From Candidatus Woesearchaeota archaeon (GTDB lineage Archaea; Nanobdellota; Nanobdellia; Woesearchaeales; BM511), in NCBI GenBank assembly GCA_018221175.1, contig JAAOYE010000110.1, positions 1-7,183 on the forward strand: a stretch of 7,183 nt of DNA, in the 5' to 3' direction. Positions 1 to 5,800 of the stretch are shown piece by piece (positions within the stretch are counted from its first letter, which is position 1; each line of letters opens with the position of its first letter). Below the pieces are notes generated by a model. It made no database searches, was not told the origin of the DNA, and saw only the letters and a list, made by a program, of their open reading frames with translations. The position numbers were made by a program, and so were the translations under genes.

Positions 1-501
1 ATCTTCCATGTCATCGTCTGTGTCTTCATCCATTTCGTCGTCTTCATCTTCTGCACTTTCATCTTCGTCTAAGTCTTCATCTTTGTCTGTGTCTTCATCA
101 TCTAAGTCTTCGTCTTCTTCTAAATCCTCATCTTCATCAACTTCTTCTTCAAGCCCTCCTTCTTCTTTTGGAGGGGCATCTGTCTTGACCTCTTCACCCA
201 CATCTTTTTTTGCCTGAAGTGAGAGTTTTGCCTGCTGTATTCTGTCTTCTATCTCTTTGATAAACTCCTTTTTATCCTGTAGCTTTGTTATTCTTTGAGC
301 AAGAAGATCATCGCCAAGACTTCCAGAAATCCAGTTTGCAAAGTTGTTATTCTCAGGATTCGTGTGCATGTGGTAGACTGAGTCATCCATGTACCTTAGC
401 CTGCTGGCTAACTCCGCCAGACTTTTGACTTTGGCGCCGTTTGGCAAAATAAATGCTCTTTTTTCTTCTACTTCACCAAGTAGCCTATTAAAATCTGTCA
501 A
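1..501 (-). CDS. DUF5752-like protein with highly acidic tail (3' end cut by window edge)
   Basis: This is an open frame of 167 codons that reaches the left edge without a stop. The start chosen is TTG at 501-499: an in-frame TGA lies two codons upstream (505-507), and a clear Shine-Dalgarno GAGGTG (511-516) sits 9 bases before it. Residues 14-75 resemble the archaeal DUF5752 type of small domain: a 'FILPNGAKVKSLAEL' strand-turn-helix, an 'HMHTNPENNNFANWI' segment and then 'GDDLLAQRI'. No biochemical function is established for that family. Residues 73-98 form a charged helix. From residue 118 to the edge 39 of 50 residues are Asp or Glu, with a loose DEDL-type repeat, so the tail is almost certainly disordered. 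Acidic tails often mediate electrostatic contacts with basic proteins or nucleic-acid binders, but that is inference here. It lies 80 bases behind the wHTH gene and is probably cotranscribed with it. The true C-terminus is not visible. Confidence 0.8.
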   Translation of the reverse strand, partial: MTDFNRLLGEVEEKRAFILPNGAKVKSLAELASRLRYMDDSVYHMHTNPENNNFANWISGSLGDDLLAQRITKLQDKKEFIKEIEDRIQQAKLSLQAKKDVGEEVKTDAPPKEEGGLEEEVDEDEDLEEDEDLDDEDTDKDEDLDEDESAEDEDDEMDEDTDDDMED

Positions 502-508
502 GACTCAG

Positions 509-575
509 TTCACCTCTTTTTCTTTTTTTTGATACTATTCTTTTCACCTCTTTTTCCCTGCGGGTAATTGATACT
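509..575 (-). repeat. Imperfect tandem duplication of a leader containing a Shine-Dalgarno site
   Basis: Two units share both ends. Unit 1 is 509-536 and unit 2 is 543-575. Each carries the 14-base string TTCACCTCTTTTTC (509-522 and 543-556) and the 8-base string TTGATACT (529-536 and 568-575), with 6 and 11 bases between them. On the transcript each unit reads AGTATCAA, a spacer, then GAAAAAGAGGTGAA. The left copy of GAGGTG serves the TTG start at 501. The right copy (545-550) has no ATG, GTG or TTG at a suitable distance and appears orphaned. The array fills almost the whole gap between the wHTH stop and the DUF5752-like start. Confidence 0.6.
511..516 (-). promoter_or_regulatory. Ribosome binding site GAGGTG deciding the TTG start
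   Basis: GAGGTG (inside AAAGAGGTGAA on the minus strand) matches the archaeal anti-Shine-Dalgarno sequence. It lies 9 bases before TTG at 501. A GTG overlapping the site itself is followed at once by an in-frame TGA, so TTG is the only plausible start for the gene running to the left edge. Confidence 0.65.
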
Positions 576-581
576 TTTTGA

Positions 582-1130
582 TTATGTCATCATCTCGCTT
601 ATCAGCCTCCAAAATGCTTCGTAGCCCTCAATGACCACTGTTGTTTTCATGTTAAAACTCTTGACCTTTAGCCTGAACCCGTTTTGGTCAAGTAGGAGAA
701 TATCTGCCTGCTTAAGCCGGGTGTTTTTGCTTTTTAATTCTTCAAGCAGTGTTTTTGCAAGTATTTTATCTTCACAGACTAAAACATATTTATCGTCGGT
801 AATAAATAACGATTTAATGGATTGTATGTTTTTTATTGACTCAATTATCGCAATATTTTTTTTGTCAGTTTTTTTTAAAAATTCAGTTTTTTGCCCTATG
901 GAATTTAACATCAAAAGCCCTAATGTTTTTTCATTGGTGTAATTTAGGGAGCAAAGAATTGCTGAGCCCACAACCTTTTTGTTGAATATTCCTGCGTCAA
1001 TTAAGTCTCTGACATACTTGTTTGTCGACGCGTACGGTTTTTTTAGCTCTTTGGAGATCTGGTTTATTGTCAGATTTAGAGAAAGCTCTGTAGAAAATAG
1101 TTTAATTGCTTCAAACTCAGGCGTTATCAT
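582..1130 (-). CDS. Winged helix-turn-helix transcriptional regulator with C-terminal nucleotidyltransferase-like domain
   Basis: The protein has 182 residues. Residues 5-60 look like a winged helix: helix 'PEFEAIKLFS', helix 'INQISKELK' (22-30), recognition helix 'STNKYVRDLIDAGI' (35-48) and a basic wing 'FNKKVVGS'. The linker 'LCSLNYTNEKTLGLLML' (59-75) matches the pattern I know from small archaeal wHTH proteins fused to a minimal nucleotidyltransferase fold. Residues 95-180 fit a degraded version of that fold: strand 'SLFITDDKYVLVCEDK' where active enzymes have GS...DxD, then 'QADILLLD' and a closing 'VVIEGYEAFWRLI'. The GS and DxD catalytic residues are absent, so any enzymatic role is unlikely and a sensing or dimerisation role is more probable (inference). 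The ATG start has no good Shine-Dalgarno. The AT-rich region upstream holds a likely promoter and inverted repeats, consistent with autoregulation. It is probably cotranscribed with the acidic protein downstream. Confidence 0.8.
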   Translation of the reverse strand: MITPEFEAIKLFSTELSLNLTINQISKELKKPYASTNKYVRDLIDAGIFNKKVVGSAILCSLNYTNEKTLGLLMLNSIGQKTEFLKKTDKKNIAIIESIKNIQSIKSLFITDDKYVLVCEDKILAKTLLEELKSKNTRLKQADILLLDQNGFRLKVKSFNMKTTVVIEGYEAFWRLISEMMT

Positions 1131-1176
1131 CTTTTCGATAGTTTACTATTATTTATTAATAATTAATAACGAATTA

Positions 1177-1238
1177 ATAATATGTGTTATCATATTATGA
1201 ATAATACTATTTAAGAGTTTCGGTATTCTATTAGAATA
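1177..1238 (-). promoter_or_regulatory. Candidate archaeal promoter with inverted repeats upstream of the wHTH gene
   Basis: Read leftward, a BRE-like GAAACT (1216-1221) is followed by a TATA-like CTTAAATA (1208-1215). This would place a start near 1185 and leave a leader of about 55 bases before ATG at 1130. Two inverted repeats frame it. TATTCTA-T-TAGAATA (1224-1238) lies just upstream of the BRE. ATAATATG-6-CATATTAT (1177-1198) covers the predicted start site, where a bound repressor would block initiation. A second, better-looking TATA (TTTATATTT, 1246-1254) lies further out and could be the real one. The region is over 80% A+T, so chance palindromes are common. Confidence 0.4.
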
Positions 1239-1288
1239 AAAATGTAAATATAAATTACTTTAAGTTTTAAAAAGAGTTTTTTTAGAAA

Positions 1289-2089
1289 TTATTGAGAAGG
1301 ATGATGTGTTTCTTCCTCTTCTTGTGATTTTGGTTTATTTTCACTGGCAGATTCACTGCTTTTTGCTTCTTTAGGCGGTTGTTGGAATTCTTCCTGAGGT
1401 TCTTCTAGATGCGCTTGTTCTGGTTGTGGCTGTTTTTCTTGCATTGGCTCTTGTTCTGGCGCAGCTGGCATGGATTGTTCCTGTTGAGAATCTGCTTGCG
1501 GTTGCGGTTGTGGCCTCGGAGGCGATTGCTGCTCTGTTTGCCCAAGATTGCTGGGTGCAGAAACCCTAATCACCTTATCCAAAATCATGTTAAGATCTTT
1601 TATCAAAGCCTGCTCTTTTTCAGCATCCAAAATTGTAAAAACAGCACTAATTCCAAAAGCATTAATCTTGTTTGTCAAAGAATGCACAAACTGTCCAGAA
1701 GTCATAGCATCTTCATAAATCAAAAGCGTTGATAAAGAATCAAAAATAATGATGTCAGGGTAGGTATTTTGAATAGTCTTTGTAATAGCAATGCTTATCT
1801 CAGTAAGCGCGCTTGGTGACGACACATAAATGCAGTCATCATGCTCCTGAGGCTGCGGAACAGCAGTCTTAGTCACACAGTCAATGAATGTGAACTTTCT
1901 TAGATCTGTCCCAATTTTCTCAAGCCTTCTTTTCAAAGGATTATAAAGATTATTTAAAGAGACAAAAAGTATTTTCCTAAAATTCTCTGAAATCTCTTTT
2001 ACAACCTCATCAATTAAAATAGGATAATCTTTTATAGGGAATATTATTGAAATTGTACGATTTTTCATTAAGTCTTCTTTTATACCCAC
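1289..2089 (-). CDS. Degenerate RecA/KaiC-like ATPase-fold protein with disordered Q/P/E-rich tail
   Basis: The protein has 266 residues from GTG at 2089; ATG at 2068 (residue 8) is an alternative start just before the first strand. Residues 8-176 follow the RecA/KaiC layout: strand 'TISIIFPIKDY', helix, strand 'KILFVSLNN', strand 'FTFIDCV', helix, a Walker B-like strand 'DIIIFDSLSTLLIY' (112-125), helix 'GQFVHSLTNKINAFG', strand 'SAVFTILD' and a last strand 'DKVIRV'. The 'FDSLSTLL' block is typical of KaiC-like and DUF7504-type archaeal proteins. There is no GxxxxGK[ST] Walker A: the expected loop position holds 'FPIKDY'. ATP hydrolysis is therefore unlikely, and a ligand-binding or scaffolding pseudo-ATPase is more probable. 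Residues 184-266 are low complexity (19 Gln, 17 Glu and 16 Pro in 83) and presumably disordered. It follows the CheC-like gene by 65 bases, with a TATA-like palindrome between them. This is the family recognised with most doubt; a MEDS- or DUF835-like relative is possible. Confidence 0.75.
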   Translation of the reverse strand: MGIKEDLMKNRTISIIFPIKDYPILIDEVVKEISENFRKILFVSLNNLYNPLKRRLEKIGTDLRKFTFIDCVTKTAVPQPQEHDDCIYVSSPSALTEISIAITKTIQNTYPDIIIFDSLSTLLIYEDAMTSGQFVHSLTNKINAFGISAVFTILDAEKEQALIKDLNMILDKVIRVSAPSNLGQTEQQSPPRPQPQPQADSQQEQSMPAAPEQEPMQEKQPQPEQAHLEEPQEEFQQPPKEAKSSESASENKPKSQEEEETHHPSQ

Positions 2090-2130
2090 TTTTTACACTC
2101 TTTTTCTATTGAATAATTTTCCCGTCTACT

Positions 2131-2148
2131 AAGTTTATAAACTTTATT
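2131..2148 (-). promoter_or_regulatory. Palindromic TATA box upstream of the KaiC-like gene
   Basis: AAGTTTATAAACTT (2131-2144) is a perfect 14-base palindrome enclosing the archaeal TATA sequence TTTATAAA (2134-2141). On the minus strand it is preceded by a purine-rich BRE-like AATAAAG (2142-2148). Initiation about 25 bases downstream would fall near 2111, leaving a short leader before GTG at 2089 or ATG at 2068. It may be an internal promoter separating the KaiC-like gene from the CheC-like gene. Symmetry around the TATA would also allow initiation in the other direction or binding of a dimeric regulator. Confidence 0.45.
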
Positions 2149-2154
2149 ATTGCC

Positions 2155-2811
2155 TTAAATTAACTGCTCTTCCTCCTTTCGTTTAAATTTTCTTTTAATA
2201 TTTAATAATAGCTGATTTAGTGAATCAAGCGATAAAAACAAGATTAAATCACCTTTTACATCTATAGCGTCAATATCAAAACCAAGCTTAATAACAACTA
2301 CCTTGTCAACTTTTCCAAGATCGATTAATATAAAGTCAAACAATGCCTCACCAAAAGCAGAAATAACATTTGGAGCATTAAACCTGATTTTCTGCTCAAA
2401 AAACTTAGCAATAGGTGAAAGATAAGATGCGATAACAGCAACACCAATTTTTTCCAATAGCTTTTTATCCATGTCAGTAATGTTATCTGACAGCTCTTTT
2501 GTATTGTCCTGAAACTCCCTTGTAAGCTGAAGTGCAGAGCCAAATGGCATAATCATAACAATATTCCCATTTATTCCCTCTTCTATGCTTGAAAATACGC
2601 CAACAAACATTTCTTTAGGACTTGAAACAATCTCATTAACTTCAGAGGGACTTGCAAGATCTATCGTAGGAAGTGAGAAATTTACTTTTCTTTTGAATAT
2701 ATTTGAAAGTGCATTTGCAGCAGCGCCAGTACCGATATTTGCTGTTTCTTTTAGGCCTTCAAACTCCATAAAAGTTGCTGTAAAATGGGGCTTGTTGTCA
2801 CCTTCTGCCAA
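2155..2811 (-). CDS. CheC-family phosphatase-like protein
   Basis: The protein has 218 residues from TTG at 2811, chosen because GAGAGGTGA lies immediately upstream with a 6-base spacer; GTG at 2820 overlaps that site and is less likely. CheC proteins dephosphorylate CheY-P through helices carrying [D/S]xxxExxN followed 22 residues later by Pro. The first copy is here: 'EGLKETANIGTGAAANALS' gives E22 and N25, then P48 at exactly the expected spacing, with Glu instead of Asp/Ser at the first position. The duplicated second half ('LLEKIGVAVIASYLSPI') keeps E120, but the Asn is replaced by G123 and the Pro is one residue off (P147), so the second site looks inactive. Length is close to classical CheC (about 200), with an extra basic C-terminal tail 'NIKRKFKRKEEE'. 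There are no transmembrane segments, so it is cytoplasmic. It lies directly behind the giant surface protein and ahead of the KaiC-like gene. No CheY or CheA is in view, so the phosphoprotein substrate is unknown. Confidence 0.85.
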   Translation of the reverse strand: MAEGDNKPHFTATFMEFEGLKETANIGTGAAANALSNIFKRKVNFSLPTIDLASPSEVNEIVSSPKEMFVGVFSSIEEGINGNIVMIMPFGSALQLTREFQDNTKELSDNITDMDKKLLEKIGVAVIASYLSPIAKFFEQKIRFNAPNVISAFGEALFDFILIDLGKVDKVVVIKLGFDIDAIDVKGDLILFLSLDSLNQLLLNIKRKFKRKEEEQLI

Positions 2812-2825
2812 ATCTTTCACCTCTC
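2812..2825 (-). promoter_or_regulatory. Ribosome binding site favouring the TTG start of the CheC-like gene
   Basis: GAGAGGTG on the minus strand (2818-2825) is followed by 6 bases and then TTG (2811-2809). It is the same GAGGTG core and start type as the acidic DUF5752-like gene at 501, which supports regular use of TTG by this organism. Confidence 0.55.
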
Positions 2826-2851
2826 TTTACGAATAACAATCGTCTTGTTAC

Positions 2852-2865
2852 ATTATAAACTTTTT
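2852..2865 (-). promoter_or_regulatory. Possible internal promoter for the CheC-like gene
   Basis: A BRE-like AAAAAG (2860-2865) abuts TTTATAAT (2852-2859), lying over the last codons and stop of the surface-protein gene. Initiation about 26 bases downstream would fall near 2830, just ahead of the Shine-Dalgarno. It resembles the AATAAAG-TTTATAAA element before the KaiC-like gene. In an AT-rich genome this could be chance, and cotranscription with the surface gene remains possible. Confidence 0.3.
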
Positions 2866-5800
2866 GTCTTAATATCATTTTTTTTACTTTGTTCGCCCTT
2901 CTCTTTATTAAAACGGTTTTTAATCTCTTCAAAATGTTTTTTTAGAGTTTCCATAAAAAGATTCTTTTTGCTTGTCTTTGCAACAAGCTTTTCCTTTCTT
3001 AATTTTGCAAGAGCTTTTTTGAAGCTCTCATTCATCTTATCAAAAACCTTTTTGTCAATGCTGTGTCGTATGTAATAGCTTTTTTGAAGCTCTGTAATTT
3101 TTTCTTTTATCTTTTCCTCTTTTTCTTCAAGCGACGCACCAAGCCCTACTTTTTTCCCAAGTCTTTCAAGTGTGTTCTCATAGTTTATGGTGTCTTCATT
3201 TATTTTTGATATTTTTTCATTGTACTTGTCAAAATGGATCTGGAAGTACTCCTGGCTCACATCTTTTCTAACGTAATATTTATTTTGAAGCTCAGTAAGT
3301 TTGTCATGGAGTTCCTTTTTTTGCTCAACAAGACTTTTCAAATTGTTTTTTACAACTCTTTTCTTAATGTCTTTATAGGCAAAATCAGATAAAATGATGA
3401 AAATAAATAAAAACACCAAAATTTCTTTGAAATTATTTTTAATAAACTTGCCAGATCTGTTAAACAGGTTTGAGTCTTCAATCGCGATTTGAAGCGCGAA
3501 GCTGCTTTCAACATCTTTAAGTGAGTTTCCAAGACTGTCAAATTCACCCTCAATAAAAAGTTGATTTGCAATTTCAAAAAGCCTGTTTACATCACCCATA
3601 TCATAACCTTCTTTGTCTCTTTTTTCAATCATCTCATTCAAATAAAATAACCTGGATTTATAATCTAAAATATTTTCAAAGTCATTTCCGATTTCAAAGC
3701 AAAGTTTTTGTGCGAGCGTGAAATCCATTGTTGCAAGCGCCTGGCTTTGCTGCTGAAGTTTTTCATTAAGATAATTGGAACTAATGTTAAGCATAGTTGC
3801 ATTTCTTACAATATGTGCGCTTTTTTCAAGACAAGTAACAGCATTTTCTCTGTCAACTTCATTAATGATAAGTCTAAAACCATCTCTTGTAGTCTCACTC
3901 CTACCCTGGCTAATATTTTGTCTAGTGTTGATAAGAATATAATCAAAAACAAGCGAGATGTCATTAACACTATACCCTATATAAGATGGAGCATTGAAAG
4001 TGATAGTGATAGTTTTTGTTTCGTTAAAATTCAATACATCAACGTTTTTTGGTGAAAAGTTTATTTGATTTTCAAAGTAACCTTCAACACTAAAATTGAT
4101 AGCTGCAAAGTATTTGTTCTTGAAATAGTTGCTTATTGTAATATTTATTGTTTTGCTTTGCCCTCTTAGTATGTCAACATTTTCTGGGTGATTAACAGTG
4201 AGATTATATGAGATGGTAGTTCCAAGTCCAAGACCTGTTGAGGGCGTTTTTGGTGAACCTCCTGGCGGGGGGCTAGAGGGGGGAGGTGTAGTACCTCCTC
4301 CTCCAGGGTCTTGAATAATGATGGTAGAAGGAGGCTCCTCTTCTTCATCAGTTACATTTATTTGTATTAATTTCGAATAGTTTTTCCATGTGCCATTGAA
4401 GTATGCGCTAGCATTTGCTGTTAGGTTGAACAATATTCCAAGCGGGGTTTTTCTGTCAATTAAGAATTTGATGCTAAACTCTTTTGTATCTTGAAAGTTT
4501 TTCCTTTGAAGCGAAAAATTATGGCTTAAATTTGTTGTATCATTTATTGTTGAGTCCCACCCTGTTGAGTTGTCTGGGAAATAAAACTGGTATGTTATGT
4601 TTGGCGCATCATAAATTTCTGCAATATTTTTTATTTCAACTATTAATTCATGTGGGGTTGTATATTGATTATTATCATTATATCTCATATCATAAAGATT
4701 GCTAAGAATTCTTCCTTCAGTTACTTTTTTGTATATTTTTATGTCAAGAAAAGGACCAACACCTCCAACGTCAATGCTGTTTCCCACTGTTTGGTTTTGT
4801 ATCTGACAGCTTGAAAGACATGAAATAATTGCGTTTGCCGGATAGGTTCCTGTCTCAGGAGTTGTAACATTTATCATGATTGTTACATTGTTGTTTGGCG
4901 TCACATTGAATGTGTTGTTTGAAAAGACCATTATGTAGCTAACAAGCGGTCCTTTTTGAATAGAAAAAGGTATTATTACATCCCCGTTATTGATAACAGT
5001 TACATTGTAAATATTTACTGTAACGCCAGAATCAGTTCTTACAACATTATAAATTAATGGCAGGGTGTTCCAATCTCTTTCATAAAACACGTCAATACTT
5101 TGGTTTGTAGAGTATAGTTCATTGTTATGAGAGTCTTTTGCATAAACTTTATAATCATATGTTGTTTCATTAAGAGGTGTGAAGTTTGCCTGATAATTTC
5201 CTCCACCAATGTTTGTGACAGTAGAATTTGTGTAAACACCTGTAGTATCTGGTTTATATTGAAACTTAACAGTTGTTATGTTACTTTCGTCAGAAAGTGT
5301 GAAATTGAAAGTTATTGTAATATTTGGGTCGATATCATCGCTTGCGTTTGGACCATGAACAATGCTGTCTAGAGAGGGTGATGTTGTGTCATTAACACTA
5401 AAAAAATACATTGCAGTTTTGTTTTTATAACCTAATGAGTTTGTAGCATAGATTGTGAAATTATACGATTTTGTTTTAGTGAGACTTAATATGGTTCTAT
5501 ATCTCTTGCCGTTTGTCACAATTCCTATTTCTTGCATAGAGGCATTTGTGCCATTGAATTCTAAAGTTACTGAACCTATTGGCGAAACAGTATCTTTGAC
5601 ATCAACTACAATTGCCTGTAATTGACCAAGCTCAACCTGGCTTGTATAGGATATTGGAAGCTCAAAATATGGGGGTGTCAGATCAGTTTTATACTCGGTA
5701 TATGAGCATTCCTTTGCAAAAAGGCTGTTGTTCTCACACACAGTCAGAGTGTTTATACCAACAGATGAATTTAATATATTGCTATATCTTTGAGTGTCAT

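Noticed and set aside
8..217. Plus-strand frame encoding a Ser-rich protein
   Set aside because: It is the complement of the Asp/Glu-rich tail of the minus-strand gene (GAA/GAT codons read as TTC/ATC in shifted frame); it has no Shine-Dalgarno and no domain.
488..547. Short minus-strand frame from GTG at 547, encoding a 19-residue basic peptide overlapping the TTG start
   Set aside because: The GTG is part of the orphan Shine-Dalgarno itself and has no proper ribosome site upstream; the peptide composition just reflects the A-rich leader.
631..1200. Two plus-strand frames (631-942 and 979-1200) opposite the wHTH gene
   Set aside because: They are antisense shadows of a recognisable wHTH protein; hydrophobic, Phe/Ser-rich composition results from complementing Lys/Glu codons.
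1131..1288. Small gene or RNA in the 158-base gap
   Set aside because: Only a 14-codon AT-rich frame without a ribosome site is present, and no stable GC-containing fold is visible; promoter function explains the gap better.
1269..1288. U-tract terminator after the KaiC-like gene
   Set aside because: Only a five-U run occurs on the transcript in a region that is AT-rich anyway, with no hairpin; not enough to call.
2325..2543. Alternative minus-strand frame inside the CheC-like gene
   Set aside because: The overlapping frame carries an exact CheC motif; this one is Leu-rich with no recognisable pattern.
4166..4348. Alternative minus-strand frame over the Gly/Pro linker of the surface protein
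   Set aside because: It is a frame-shifted reading of the GC-rich linker and neighbouring sequence, with no ribosome site.
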